Part shown: in pieces, positions 34,445-44,042 of the stretch
How positions within the stretch are numbered: position 1 is the stretch's first letter
Layout: every line of letters begins with the position of its first letter
Source of the DNA: Elusimicrobiota bacterium
GTDB lineage: Bacteria; Elusimicrobiota; UBA8919
Length of the DNA stretch: 64,000 nucleotides
Assembly (NCBI GenBank): GCA_028718185.1
Contig: JAQUMH010000001.1
Location: 281,186 to 345,185, forward strand
Reading direction: 5' to 3'
Notes under the pieces: generated by a model
What the model saw: the letters and a program-made list of their open reading frames with translations, nothing else
Databases searched by the model: none
Told to the model about the DNA's origin: nothing
Position numbers and translations under genes: made by a program

Positions 34445-35824
34445 TTATTTACCTACACAGAAATTAGAAAAAATATTATTCATTATTTCTTCTGTCGGGA
34501 CTTCGCCTGTTATTTCACCTAAAAAATTAAGTGCAGCCCGTAAATCCAAAGCAATAAACTCCTCAGAAACACCGGATTTGCCGGCAAGCTTCGCTTCTTC
34601 AAGTGAATTAACAGCATTTTCTATCAGTGTTTTATGTCTTGTATTAGTCAAAAAAAACTCGCTTGTATTTATATTACCGGAAATAAACAAATCATAAATA
34701 GTTTTTTTAAGATTATCCATTCCTTCATTTTCTATAGCGGAAACGGGAACGACAGTCGCTGATATTTTAAGTTCCGGGAAGTTATCGATTTTTTCAGGTA
34801 AATCGGATTTATTCAGAACACAAATAACTTTCTTAGAAACAATCAGTTCGGCAATATGAAAATCTTCCGGAGACAATTCATTTGACGAATCCAGGACAAA
34901 CAAAACCAAATCGGCATCTTTCAATATCCGGTGAGTTTTCTCAATCCCTATTTTTTCAATAATATCTTTACTATGCTTTCTAATCCCGGCCGTATCCATC
35001 AGAATCAGAGGAATTCCAAAAATATTTATTGTGTCTTCTACAACGTCTCTTGTGGTACCCGGTATTTCGGTAACTATCGCTTTATCGTGGCCGATTAAAA
35101 CATTCAAAAGCGATGATTTCCCTACATTTGGTTTTCCGATAATTGCTGTTCTTACTCCTTCTTTAAAAATCTTTCCGGTTTGATATGTTAAAATAAGTTT
35201 CTCTAATGCTGCCTTTACTTTATTTATCTTGTTAATCAAATCTGTATTACTTAAACCGGGGATTTCATCTTCCGAATAATCAATAACAACTTCTATTACA
35301 CTCAAAATGTCAATTATTTCTTCCTTTTGTTTATTTATTAAGCAAGTTAAAGAACCATTTAGCTGGCTTACTGCACAAGATAAAGCAACATCTGTTTTTG
35401 CTCTTATTATGTCGCATACCGCTTCCGCCTGAGATAAATCAATTCGTCCGTTTAAAAACGCCCGCTTTGTAAATTCTCCCGGGTCAGCGAGACGTGCGCC
35501 GTTCTTAAGGCAAAGTTCTAATGTTTTTTTAAGCGGAACTATACCGCCATGGCAGGAAATTTCAACAACATCTTCACGAGTATAAGATTTCGGCGCTTTC
35601 ATTATTGTAAGAAGCACTTCATCTACAAATTTGCCGTTGCTTATTATTTTACCAAGATTGACGGAATGAGTCGGAAGTTTTTCTAAATTTTGTTTTGATT
35701 TCGGCTGGAAGATTTTTGAGGCAATATTTACTGCATCCGGACCACTGAGACGAACAATCCCTATGCCGGCTTCTCCAATAAGAGTTGAAATAGCAACAAT
35801 TGTATCATCAGAACTTATTTTCAC
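34445..35824 (-). CDS. mnmE: tRNA modification GTPase MnmE
   Basis: A 459-residue protein of normal length. The N-terminal formyl-THF-binding domain contains SGPDAVNIA and [11 protein letters not shown]. The GTPase domain has [12 protein letters not shown] (G1), IPGTTRDVV (G2), DTAGIR (G3) and NKSD (G4). The conserved C-terminal cysteine motif is FCVGK. It partners with MnmG. Its start overlaps the khpB stop by four bases, so the two genes are translationally coupled. Confidence 0.96.
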   Translation of the reverse strand: MKISSDDTIVAISTLIGEAGIGIVRLSGPDAVNIASKIFQPKSKQNLEKLPTHSVNLGKIISNGKFVDEVLLTIMKAPKSYTREDVVEISCHGGIVPLKKTLELCLKNGARLADPGEFTKRAFLNGRIDLSQAEAVCDIIRAKTDVALSCAVSQLNGSLTCLINKQKEEIIDILSVIEVVIDYSEDEIPGLSNTDLINKINKVKAALEKLILTYQTGKIFKEGVRTAIIGKPNVGKSSLLNVLIGHDKAIVTEIPGTTRDVVEDTINIFGIPLILMDTAGIRKHSKDIIEKIGIEKTHRILKDADLVLFVLDSSNELSPEDFHIAELIVSKKVICVLNKSDLPEKIDNFPELKISATVVPVSAIENEGMDNLKKTIYDLFISGNINTSEFFLTNTRHKTLIENAVNSLEEAKLAGKSGVSEEFIALDLRAALNFLGEITGEVPTEEIMNNIFSNFCVGK

Positions 35825-36501
35825 ACTTTCTTTGGTCTTACAATGAGCCGACGGTTCTCTCCGTCACCTTCGGATATAGTTTCAACATACTGGCTATCAC
35901 GAAGTGTCATGTGGATTATCTTTCGCTCGCTTGCAGGAAGTTTTAGTTCTACCGGTTCACCATTCATTTTTACTTCTTCTTCTAATTCTTTTGCCCTGCT
36001 GATTATTTTGCTATTTTTTTTATCAAGGTAACCGTCTATATTAAGAGAAACGCGAATACCGCGACTTTCTTGTTTACTTAAAATCAATTTTAAAATATAC
36101 TCTAACGCCGCCATAGTTTGTCCCTGCCTGCCTATAAGAATGGCGCTATCTTCACAAGCTACATTCAAAATTAAATCAGATGCAGAAGGTGTTGCCGATA
36201 CTGTGGCTGTAAAACCGGACAGTTCTAATATTTTCGAAAGATATTCCTCTGCTTTTTTAGAAACCTCCGGATAATTTATTACGGAAGTACCTTCACCGTC
36301 TTTTTCTGATGATTCTGCTGAACCGTCCTTTTGGGACATCTTTATTCTAGCAGGGGCAGAACCCATAAGACCAAATAGTCCTGATCTCCCTTCATCTAAA
36401 ATTTTTATTTCTGCCTGAGTTTTTTCTATTTTAAGTTCTTCCAAACCTTTTGCTATTGCTTCATCCAGTGTTTTGCCGGTCACCTCAATTTCATTTTTCA
36501 T
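35821..36501 (-). CDS. khpB: RNA-binding protein KhpB/Jag (SpoIIIJ-associated)
   Basis: A 226-residue protein. It has an N-terminal Jag_N domain (GKTLDEAIAKGLEELKI, FGLMGSAPARIK), a KH domain (ILIGRQGQTMAALEYI) and an R3H domain (PASERKIIHMTLRD) near the end. It binds RNA and in other bacteria influences cell division and envelope synthesis. I chose the ATG at 36501 because AGGAG lies eight bases upstream; the frame is open eight codons further. It lies between yidC and mnmE in the classic rpmH-rnpA-yidD-yidC-jag-mnmE order. Confidence 0.92.
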   Translation of the reverse strand: MKNEIEVTGKTLDEAIAKGLEELKIEKTQAEIKILDEGRSGLFGLMGSAPARIKMSQKDGSAESSEKDGEGTSVINYPEVSKKAEEYLSKILELSGFTATVSATPSASDLILNVACEDSAILIGRQGQTMAALEYILKLILSKQESRGIRVSLNIDGYLDKKNSKIISRAKELEEEVKMNGEPVELKLPASERKIIHMTLRDSQYVETISEGDGENRRLIVRPKKV

Positions 36502-36525
36502 TAATAAGCTCCTCTTAACTTTCAC

Positions 36526-36553
36526 GTAAGCAAAGCTGTCGCTTTGCAGTTAC
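36526..36553. repeat. Palindrome with GCAAAGC stem between yidC and khpB
   Basis: GTAA-GCAAAGC-TGTC-GCTTTGC-AG-TTAC. The same GCAAAGC/GCTTTGC stem occurs at 39291-39307. It fills most of the 58-base gap upstream of the khpB ribosome-binding site. Confidence 0.6.
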
Positions 36554-36559
36554 AACTTT

Positions 36560-38101
36560 TCACACCTTTACTTTTCTGAATATAAACCATTGTTCAACAA
36601 CTGTTATAATGCTGTTTGTAAACCAATAGATAACCAGCCCGGAAGGGAAATTCAAAAACATTATCGTAAAAATAACAGGCATCATTATCATCATTTGCTT
36701 TTGTGTCGGGTCAGAGGTTGAACCTGTCATCTTCTGCTGCAAATACATTCCGCCACCCATTAAAACCGGTAAAATATAATACGGGTCTTTTGCTGATAAA
36801 TCAGTTATCCAAAATATAAAATGCGCTCCCCGAAGCTCATATGCATTTCTCAACATTGTAAAAAGTGCCCAAAAAATCGGTAATTGTACTAACATTGGCA
36901 AACATCCGCTGAAAGGATTTACACCTTTTGACTTATAAAGAGCCCACGTCTCAGTGTTCATTTTTTTGGGGTCATTTTTATATTTTGCCTGAAGAATTTT
37001 TATATCTCCCTGAATTGATTTCATTGCCTGTGCTGAAGTAAAAGATTTTTTGGAAAGTGGGAAAAATAAAATATTAAGGAAAACTGAAATTATTATAATC
37101 GCCAGACCGTAATTATTTGTAATTTTATAAAGATAATTAAGTGAGGAAAGCGCTATTTTACCTAAATCACCAAAAAATCCGAAATCAACTGCTTTTTCTA
37201 ATTCTGAATTAAGATTATTAACTTTTATTCCTTTAAGATGAGTATAACCTTTAGGACCAAGGTAAGCAGTCATTGAAAAATTCTTTTTTTCATGAGGAAG
37301 AAAAGTAATTTTATCTGTAAATACTTTTATAACCGGTGTTTTCTGTACTTCTTCAACCGAAATATTCTTAAACTCATCATTTATCTTTAAAAATACTGAA
37401 AGAAAATATCTATTGTCTATACCCACCCATTTTAAAGGGAACTCATAATTTCCGGGTTTTAGTTTTTCAACTTTTTTCTGTGAATATGAAGATACTCTCG
37501 TTAATCGTTTATTTTCTTTTAGCTCTTTAGCGTCAGTACCAAGTCCCGGACCTATTGATAATGACAAACCGTTAAAATCTTTTGCTGATGAAGATTTACT
37601 TTTTACGGCATACTCTATATCAACAAGATATGAATTTTCATTAAAATAAAATGTCTTTTCAATATCAAATCCATCGTTTATCTTAATAAACCTTGCAACA
37701 TACGGCTGATTTTTCTCTGCTAAATACTGCCAGGCGCCTGTATTTGAATCATTTAACAATTTACCATCTAAAACCAGGTCAACCGTTGTTTTACTCTTTA
37801 AAACGTCAGGCATTAGAAAACAATGTACTATAGATGCTTCATCTTCACTCAGAATATACTCTATATTTTTTGTTTTTATTTCTATTGTCTTCGCTAATCG
37901 TGAACGCGAACCTGAATTAAGTGTTGCAGTTTTTTCCGGAATAGAAGATATAGAAGATGTATCTGGATTTTTTGGAGATTCTTTAGTTGTTCCCGCTATA
38001 CTGCCCGGTTGTTTAACCGGTGGTTTCGGAGCAAAAAACCACTGCCATACAACAAGTATTGCTATTGATAATATTATTGCCAAAAAAGATCTTTTTTCCA
38101 T
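36560..38101 (-). CDS. yidC: Membrane protein insertase YidC
   Basis: A 513-residue protein. It has an N-terminal transmembrane anchor, a large periplasmic beta domain (about 55-320), and the conserved C-terminal 60KD_IMP domain with five helices (NYGLAIIIISVFLNILFFPL, GCLPMLVQLPIFWALF, NFPSGLVIYW). The long periplasmic domain is the Gram-negative type. It inserts inner-membrane proteins alone or with SecYEG. It begins 16 bases after yidD. Confidence 0.95.
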   Translation of the reverse strand: MEKRSFLAIILSIAILVVWQWFFAPKPPVKQPGSIAGTTKESPKNPDTSSISSIPEKTATLNSGSRSRLAKTIEIKTKNIEYILSEDEASIVHCFLMPDVLKSKTTVDLVLDGKLLNDSNTGAWQYLAEKNQPYVARFIKINDGFDIEKTFYFNENSYLVDIEYAVKSKSSSAKDFNGLSLSIGPGLGTDAKELKENKRLTRVSSYSQKKVEKLKPGNYEFPLKWVGIDNRYFLSVFLKINDEFKNISVEEVQKTPVIKVFTDKITFLPHEKKNFSMTAYLGPKGYTHLKGIKVNNLNSELEKAVDFGFFGDLGKIALSSLNYLYKITNNYGLAIIIISVFLNILFFPLSKKSFTSAQAMKSIQGDIKILQAKYKNDPKKMNTETWALYKSKGVNPFSGCLPMLVQLPIFWALFTMLRNAYELRGAHFIFWITDLSAKDPYYILPVLMGGGMYLQQKMTGSTSDPTQKQMMIMMPVIFTIMFLNFPSGLVIYWFTNSIITVVEQWFIFRKVKV

Positions 38102-38117
38102 AATTTATTTTCCCTCT

Positions 38118-38327
38118 TTATGGTACCGGATCATAACCTCCGGGATGCCATGGACCGCATTTTAGAAGCCGCCTGACAGTGAAATAAAATCCTTTCCAGA
38201 AACCGAATTTTTCAATTACACCTATGGAATAATTCGAGCAACTCGGATAAAACCTGCAATTTGACGGAAAGAACCTAAACACTATCTGATATAATTTAAT
38301 TAAAAATATCGCGCTTTTTTTTAACAT
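38118..38327 (-). CDS. yidD: Membrane protein insertion efficiency factor YidD
   Basis: A 69-residue protein with the family core [19 protein letters not shown] and the end [18 protein letters not shown]. It has an amphipathic N-terminal helix and assists YidC-dependent insertion. It starts five bases after rnpA ends, between rnpA and yidC. Confidence 0.95.
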   Translation of the reverse strand: MLKKSAIFLIKLYQIVFRFFPSNCRFYPSCSNYSIGVIEKFGFWKGFYFTVRRLLKCGPWHPGGYDPVP

Positions 38328-38332
38328 TAAAA

Positions 38333-38680
38333 CTATATAACTTTTAACTTTTTATAAACCTTCAGAAAAAGTTCTTCAACGTAAAAATAATCCAGTTGTT
38401 TTGTATCAAGTATCTTCTTTTGAGGTATTATAAGGATATCAAAAAAGCCGCTAAAATCTTTTATATGAATACGAAATACTTCCCTGATTAATCGTTTAAC
38501 CCTGTTCCTCAAAACTGCATCTCCGAATTTACCTGAAATAATTACCGCTAAACGGGATACATTTTTATTGTTTTTATAAATATAAACAATTAATTCCGGG
38601 AAAAAATATTTTTTGCCATATTTCTTTATAGCAAAAAAATCATCATGACGGGTTAGACGATTCTCTGCAGGAAGTCCCAT
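38333..38680 (-). CDS. rnpA: Ribonuclease P protein component
   Basis: A 115-residue protein containing the RNase P signature [13 protein letters not shown] and the N-terminal [10 protein letters not shown]. It is the protein cofactor of RNase P for 5' maturation of tRNA. It starts four bases after the rpmH stop codon. Confidence 0.94.
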   Translation of the reverse strand: MGLPAENRLTRHDDFFAIKKYGKKYFFPELIVYIYKNNKNVSRLAVIISGKFGDAVLRNRVKRLIREVFRIHIKDFSGFFDILIIPQKKILDTKQLDYFYVEELFLKVYKKLKVI

Positions 38681-38684
38681 ACTT

Positions 38685-38819
38685 TTAAGGAATTAGTGTC
38701 TTGCGGCCTTTCCTTCTGCGTCGACTCAAAACATTTCTTCCACCTGATGTTTTCATTCTTGCTCTGAAGCCGAGATGTTTCTTCCGTCTTCTTACGTTCG
38801 GTTTAAATGTTGGTTTCAT
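38685..38819 (-). CDS. rpmH: 50S ribosomal protein L34
   Basis: A 44-residue highly basic protein beginning [18 protein letters not shown] and containing [14 protein letters not shown], the L34 signature. It heads the rpmH-rnpA-yidD-yidC block. In many bacteria dnaA and the origin lie just upstream; here a cupin gene follows instead and no DnaA-box cluster is evident. Confidence 0.95.
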   Translation of the reverse strand: MKPTFKPNVRRRKKHLGFRARMKTSGGRNVLSRRRRKGRKTLIP

Positions 38820-38864
38820 AATCTTTAGATTTTACCTCATTTTTTGTCTTTTGTCAATAAATAT

Positions 38865-39215
38865 TTACATTTTCACACAAATCACAAATATTTTCAACTC
38901 ACCATTACTGTCATTAAGAAGCCCGTGTTTGCTGCCGGATTTAGTTAAAATTGCATCGCCTGATTTAACAGGGCACTTTTCGTTGTCTACCAGCATTGTG
39001 CCTTTACCTGAAACAACATAATATATTTCTTCATCACCCGAATGAGGGTGAAGTCCTATTGACGAACCTTCAGGCAACACCAGCTCCCTGATATATGATA
39101 TTTTAGTGTCAAATATCCCTGTTTCCATAAGTGTTCTTACCGAATAAGGACCTTTACCGCCATGAGATTTTTCCGCAGAAGTTTCTTTTACATTATCGTG
39201 ACCTTTAACTATCAT
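38865..39215 (-). CDS. Cupin-domain protein
   Basis: A 116-residue single-domain cupin. Motif 1 is GSSIGLHPHSGDEEIYYVVSG and motif 2 is GDAILTKSGSKHGLLN, so the metal-binding histidines and glutamate are present. Probable metal-dependent sugar-binding, isomerase or regulatory role; no specific substrate can be assigned. It is separated from the dehydrogenase gene upstream by the repeat cluster at 39235-39374. Confidence 0.8.
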   Translation of the reverse strand: MIVKGHDNVKETSAEKSHGGKGPYSVRTLMETGIFDTKISYIRELVLPEGSSIGLHPHSGDEEIYYVVSGKGTMLVDNEKCPVKSGDAILTKSGSKHGLLNDSNGELKIFVICVKM

Positions 39216-39234
39216 AGCTTACTCCTCTTTCAAG

Positions 39235-39374
39235 TTAGGCACGCCAAGGCTTGCAACTACAAACATTGAAATTCCTATACATAATGTTAAGCAAAGCTTT
39301 GCTTTGCAGCTACGGACCAATTGATATTGTAGCCGCAGAGCAATAGCTCTGCTAAATATTAAAATTCCTAAACA
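39235..39374. repeat. Composite of palindromic elements (two tail copies and a central hairpin)
   Basis: Copy A (39235-39283) is TTAGGCACGCCAAGG, an imperfect stem, then CAACTACAAACATTGAAATT and CCTATACAT. A central hairpin GCAAAGC-TTT-GCTTTGC spans 39291-39307. Copy B (39335-39374) has GCAGAGC-AATA-GCTCTGC followed by TAAATATTAAAATTCCTA and AACAT. Copy A is nearly identical to 56171-56219. Copy B directly abuts the dehydrogenase stop codon. Confidence 0.8.
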
Positions 39375-40406
39375 TTATGGTATAAATACTACTTTTATGG
39401 CGGCGCCTTCTCTGAATTTTTTAAATCCTGTTTCCCAGTCTTTCAGTGGAAGTATATCGGTAACCAGAGGTCGGACTTTTATTCTGTTTTGAGAAACAAA
39501 CTCTATCGCTTTTTCCCATGCTAAATATTTCTGGCTGAATGAACCGGTAACTTTTAACTCTTTATAAACAATCTGGTCCAAATCAACAGTGACCTTAGAA
39601 CCGAAAATACCAACCTGAGTATATTTACCTTGTTTTCGTAGAAGTTCAAGACCTAACTGTGCAGCAGCATTAGCCCCCGCACACTCTAAAAAAACGTCTA
39701 CTCCTAAACCATTTGTCAACTTGGATACCAGAGATTTTATATCTTCTTCTTCTATACAAACAACATAATCAGCTCCTAATTCTTTGGCTAATTCAAGCCG
39801 TTTTTTATCTTTTTTAGTTCCGGATAATATAACAATACCGCCGCTCTGTTTTACATACTGCAAACAAAAAAGACCCATTGGACCCGGACCGGTAATTAAT
39901 ACAATATCCCCGCCGGTAATACCGGTTAAATCTTCAACAGCATGATATGCACACGCCGAAGGGTCTGAGAGCGCCCCTGAAATAAAATCCACATTATCAG
40001 GAAGAATATGTATTCTTTCCTCAGGTACAACACAAAATGAAGTAAAAGCACCGTCAAAAGCATAACCTGTAGCCAACCTCTCAGGACACAAATTATAATT
40101 TCCGGTAAGACAATAGCGGCAATGACCGCAAACATATCTTGAATTTTCAGCAGTTACCCTTGTTCCTACTTTGAACCGGCTATTTTTAGAACCAACCTCG
40201 GTAATTACACCTGTAAATTCATGTCCGAGTACAAAAGGCGGTCTTATGGGAATCTGTATATCTCCATTGTATATATGGAGGTCCGAACCGCATATTCCAG
40301 CTGCTTCTACTTTAATCTTTACCTCACCTTCTTTTGGAAAAGGTTCAGCTACATCCCTAATTTCCATGTTACCTTTGCCTAACGCATATTTAACTAATGC
40401 TTTCAT
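39375..40406 (-). CDS. Zinc-dependent medium-chain alcohol/polyol dehydrogenase
   Basis: A 343-residue MDR protein. The catalytic zinc region is AAGICGSDLHIYNG with GHEFTG. The structural zinc loop is CGHCRYCLTGNYNLCPE. The NAD(P) loop is VLITGPGPMGLF. It oxidises a secondary alcohol of a polyol, sugar or amino acid; closest by feel to sorbitol or threonine dehydrogenases, but the substrate is uncertain. It overlaps the downstream end of the amidohydrolase gene by four bases, so both belong to the same operon in the sugar island. Confidence 0.85.
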   Translation of the reverse strand: MKALVKYALGKGNMEIRDVAEPFPKEGEVKIKVEAAGICGSDLHIYNGDIQIPIRPPFVLGHEFTGVITEVGSKNSRFKVGTRVTAENSRYVCGHCRYCLTGNYNLCPERLATGYAFDGAFTSFCVVPEERIHILPDNVDFISGALSDPSACAYHAVEDLTGITGGDIVLITGPGPMGLFCLQYVKQSGGIVILSGTKKDKKRLELAKELGADYVVCIEEEDIKSLVSKLTNGLGVDVFLECAGANAAAQLGLELLRKQGKYTQVGIFGSKVTVDLDQIVYKELKVTGSFSQKYLAWEKAIEFVSQNRIKVRPLVTDILPLKDWETGFKKFREGAAIKVVFIP

Positions 40407-42001
40407 TTGAATAACACCTCACCGAATAACCCTTTATTTTGTTTTCCATTATCTAACACGATACTGCCATTTACCAATACATATTTTATACCCACGGGAA
40501 AAGAACAGGGATTAGTGTATGTAGCTGTATCTGAAACTTTTTCAGCATCAAAAATTACCAAATCAGCATAATTATCTTTTTTTATTACACCACGGTCTTT
40601 TAACCCCATTCGTCTTGCCGGCAGAAAAGTCATTTTCCGGACTGCATCTTCCAAAGTCAGCAATTTTATTTCTCTTACATATCTCCCTAAAATACGGACA
40701 AAAGTCCCGTAACTCCTCGGATGTGTTTTGCCTTTAATACCTGCACTGTCCGAACCGATAATTGTTTCCGGGTAACGTAAAACTGTCTGTATATCCCCTT
40801 CAATCATACTGAACATTACCATTGTAACAACTGCTTCTTCTTTCACCAATATATCAAATAAAACATCAAAGCAGTCTTTATCTTCTTCTTTTGAAATAAC
40901 ATCTATCGTTTTACCTTCATATTTCTTATTTTTTTTACAATAACTAATCAAAATACTTTCCCATAAACCGTCAGCACTATGGAAAAGGTTTTCCGTATCA
41001 GATTGATTATCCGATAACATCAACAACATTTCTTTCTTAATCCGGCTCCTTATTTCTTTTCTCTTTAATTTCTTAATTAATTCTTTAACCCCTTTGCTAT
41101 GAACCCAACCGGGCAGTAAAGCACTAAGAAAAGTATAACCTGCCGTGTAAGGATACTGGTCCAGCGTTATATCCAAACCATTTTTCCTTGCTCTTTCAAT
41201 CATTTCTATCGTCTTTTCTACTTTACCCCAGTTTTCCCTTCCCGCGGCTTTATGGTGTGATATTTGTATCGGTATTTTAGTTTTTTTAGAAACATCTATC
41301 ATTTCATTAACTGCTTCTATTAATTTATTACCCTCATTACGAAGATGTACAGTACATAGTCCTCCATATTTTACCACTTCTTTACAACTTTCCAATAATT
41401 CCTGTGTTTTAGTATATATACCGGGCGGGTAAACCAATCCAAAAGATATACCGAATACTCCCTGTTCCATAGATTCATTTATAAGTTTTTTTATTTTAGT
41501 TGATTCATTAACATTCGGCTTCCTGTCTTCAAAACCCATCACAGCAACACGAATTGTACCATGTCCTACTAAAGATACAACATTAACTGCGGTACCTTTC
41601 TTTTTTATTAGCGCTAAATATTCTTTTATGTTTTTCCAGTTCCACGGGAATTCGTAACCGCTTTGGAGAGGTGCAACATATCTTTTTAGCTGGTCTATTG
41701 TATTTAAATTGACCGGTGCCGGCGACATACCGCAATTACCTACAACAACGGTAGTTACCCCCTGTTGTATCAGATTATCTGCACTTGGATGCCCGGGCAG
41801 TGAAAAATCCGCATGGGAATGCATATCAATGAATCCCGGCGATACTGTTAACCCGATTGCATCTATAACCTTCTTGGCAGGTACATTTCCGAAATTACCT
41901 ATATCAACAATTTTCCCATTTTCTATTGCAATATCTGCCTTAAATTGTTGTTTTCCTGTACCATCAACAATATTTCCGTTTTTAATCAATATATCAAACA
42001 T
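40403..42001 (-). CDS. D-aminoacylase / N-acyl-D-amino-acid deacylase-like amidohydrolase
   Basis: A 532-residue amidohydrolase. The N-terminal metal motif is GFIDMHSHADFSLPGHPSAD, followed by GVTTVVVGNCGMSPAP, typical of the D-aminoacylase family. Later metal ligands lie in VHLRNEGN and QISHHKAAG, and the catalytic aspartate region is IGSDSAGI. It hydrolyses an N-acyl bond with zinc; N-acyl-D-amino acids are the classic substrate, but relatives act on other N-acyl compounds including amino sugars. The neighbouring GH20 protein and ABC permeases suggest an amino-sugar or peptidoglycan-derived substrate. Confidence 0.82.
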   Translation of the reverse strand: MFDILIKNGNIVDGTGKQQFKADIAIENGKIVDIGNFGNVPAKKVIDAIGLTVSPGFIDMHSHADFSLPGHPSADNLIQQGVTTVVVGNCGMSPAPVNLNTIDQLKRYVAPLQSGYEFPWNWKNIKEYLALIKKKGTAVNVVSLVGHGTIRVAVMGFEDRKPNVNESTKIKKLINESMEQGVFGISFGLVYPPGIYTKTQELLESCKEVVKYGGLCTVHLRNEGNKLIEAVNEMIDVSKKTKIPIQISHHKAAGRENWGKVEKTIEMIERARKNGLDITLDQYPYTAGYTFLSALLPGWVHSKGVKELIKKLKRKEIRSRIKKEMLLMLSDNQSDTENLFHSADGLWESILISYCKKNKKYEGKTIDVISKEEDKDCFDVLFDILVKEEAVVTMVMFSMIEGDIQTVLRYPETIIGSDSAGIKGKTHPRSYGTFVRILGRYVREIKLLTLEDAVRKMTFLPARRMGLKDRGVIKKDNYADLVIFDAEKVSDTATYTNPCSFPVGIKYVLVNGSIVLDNGKQNKGLFGEVLFK

Positions 42002-42145
42002 AATTTATCCCAAAATGAAAAATTCAATAGAATTTTGTGAGGTAGCTTTAGTAGGAAGTTATATTAAATAAAAAGGATTTTGTCAAGAAAAAAAAGACGG
42101 TGAGTTAAAATAACTTGTGTTTTTCACATCTTATTTATTTTAAGT

Positions 42146-44020
42146 TTATTTTTCTATTGGTACGACAATTCCGCGCATGATTAGTTTTTGGGCGAAAACA
42201 AATATTGTAAAGGTTGGTATAGCGGCTATAATAAGAGCGGCAAATATTACCGATTGATGACTTTGCTGCTGTAGTTGATACAACCATACCATTAAAGTCC
42301 ACATCTTCTCATCCTGACATACTATAAGTGCAAACATAAAAGCTCCGTATGCCGCATTAAATGCTCCCAGTGATATTACAGCCAATATCGGTTTTGATAA
42401 ATACATTGTTATGTCCCAGAACATTACCCATTCACTTGCACCGTCTAACATCGCTGATTCATATAATTCTTTGGGTATACTATCGAAAAATCCTTTCAGT
42501 AAGAATATAGTATATCCATTTACCATACCGGGCAGGATTAACGCCCAAAATGTATTTAGTAATCCTAACTCTTTCAGCAGCAGGAAGTTAGGGATAGCTG
42601 TTACCATAGGCGGGAATGCCATTGTCGCTAATAAAAATAATAATATCTTGTATGTAGAAGCCAGATTAAATCTGCTCATTGAATATGCTGCTATGGGATT
42701 TACTATTAATGTTACCAGTATTGTCAGACCGCAGAATACAAATGTATTCCATATCCCTCGCCCGTGTAAAAGCAGATACTGGAATACATGAACGTAATTA
42801 CGCGTTGCAAATTCCCACCGCAGCTGCCTGGAATGGGTTTTCATATCATTATAATCAATATCTTTTGTCGGCATTGATACTTTTTCAAATGATGTGTAAT
42901 TTGATTCATGTGCCTGATTTAATGATTCCAGATTATTATATTTTGCTCTTAAAAAATCCTGCCACATGAATTCCGGTCCTGTTAAACTTATAAATTCCGG
43001 AGACACCTGTTTTACAAATAAATCCCAGTCAACCAGCCTGCTCCCGACATGCAGGACATCTTCCGGATATTGAATTTCTTCAAAACTTCTATAATCTGTT
43101 TTATAACTCTTATTCAGAAAAGTTATTTTTCCTTCATATTTTTTCTTTAAAAATTCTTCATATATGCCTTTTGCTTGCGGACTCACCTTTATAAATTGTA
43201 AGTTTAATTCCTCATGAACAAACTGCACCCAATCCTTTCTTTCACTTTCGTTTTTAGGAATCTTCCCGGTTAAAATAAATTCATCATAACTTATATATTT
43301 AGTTCCATGTAATTTATTATAATCCTCTATCTTCCTTCCATATTTATAATTTAAAAAATCCCTGGTATACTTGCCGTCCAGAGATATATAAAAATAATAA
43401 CGTTTGGGTTGTTCTAACTTGAATTCAAATGCTGAATCAATGGCTTTTGAGTCTGTTAATTTGAATCCACGGTTGTAAAACGGTGTTAATCTTGGATAAT
43501 TTACTGTCAGCCATGATGTATTAAAGGCATCGTATAAATTATTATATTTTTCCAGAGAATCATCGCTTTTCTTCTTTAGCCATCCCCTGTACTTTCTTCC
43601 CAACTCCGGCAACATCATATTGTTATATGACCAGACATGACCAAGTGCACTGTATGTATTAGGTAAGCTTACCTTTTCTATAAATTCTTGCCAGTCTTTT
43701 ACTCTTCCCTTATGTACCTTTTCAGGTAAAGTTAGTGCCGCAAAACCGGAAATATCATCTCTGCTGTTTATATTATAATTTGTTAATAATTCGTTATATT
43801 TCGTCTCTATAAATTTACGATATAATGCCTCATCCGAGTAAAAATATTTCGGAATTGTGTCGTAGTCATATATATCCACTCCGCTCTTTAATGACCCTGA
43901 TATCATGACAAGAAACGGGTATATCATTGTTATCCCGCCAATTATTAAAAAGGAATACATTATTATTAATATTATTTTAGTCTCTAAATCTTTTTTCCCT
44001 TTAGTTTGTAATAAACTCAT
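42146..44020 (-). CDS. Carbohydrate ABC permease (MalG-like) with a large extracytoplasmic insert
   Basis: A 624-residue protein, more than twice the usual 280. TM1 (about 15-38, ending in MISGSLKSG) matches the start of a MalG-type permease. About 345 residues then follow before TM2 near residue 400. The C-terminal part is a normal permease with the EAA loop YESAMLDGASEWVMFWDI and end MRGIVVP. The insert contains about four units with the pattern FLxxKYxxxIxxxN, TxYxSFEE and DWxxFV, resembling the small repeats attached to glycosidases. It should face the periplasm. It partners with the fusion gene at 44192. No ATP-binding subunit is in the window. Confidence 0.85.
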   Translation of the reverse strand: MSLLQTKGKKDLETKIILIIMYSFLIIGGITMIYPFLVMISGSLKSGVDIYDYDTIPKYFYSDEALYRKFIETKYNELLTNYNINSRDDISGFAALTLPEKVHKGRVKDWQEFIEKVSLPNTYSALGHVWSYNNMMLPELGRKYRGWLKKKSDDSLEKYNNLYDAFNTSWLTVNYPRLTPFYNRGFKLTDSKAIDSAFEFKLEQPKRYYFYISLDGKYTRDFLNYKYGRKIEDYNKLHGTKYISYDEFILTGKIPKNESERKDWVQFVHEELNLQFIKVSPQAKGIYEEFLKKKYEGKITFLNKSYKTDYRSFEEIQYPEDVLHVGSRLVDWDLFVKQVSPEFISLTGPEFMWQDFLRAKYNNLESLNQAHESNYTSFEKVSMPTKDIDYNDMKTHSRQLRWEFATRNYVHVFQYLLLHGRGIWNTFVFCGLTILVTLIVNPIAAYSMSRFNLASTYKILLFLLATMAFPPMVTAIPNFLLLKELGLLNTFWALILPGMVNGYTIFLLKGFFDSIPKELYESAMLDGASEWVMFWDITMYLSKPILAVISLGAFNAAYGAFMFALIVCQDEKMWTLMVWLYQLQQQSHQSVIFAALIIAAIPTFTIFVFAQKLIMRGIVVPIEK

Positions 44021-44042
44021 GTGTTCCTTGTGATGTAAGGTT

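Noticed and set aside
38685-38865. Chromosome origin next to rpmH
   Set aside because: rpmH often neighbours dnaA and oriC, but no dnaA gene or cluster of DnaA-box-like TTATCCACA sites is visible here.
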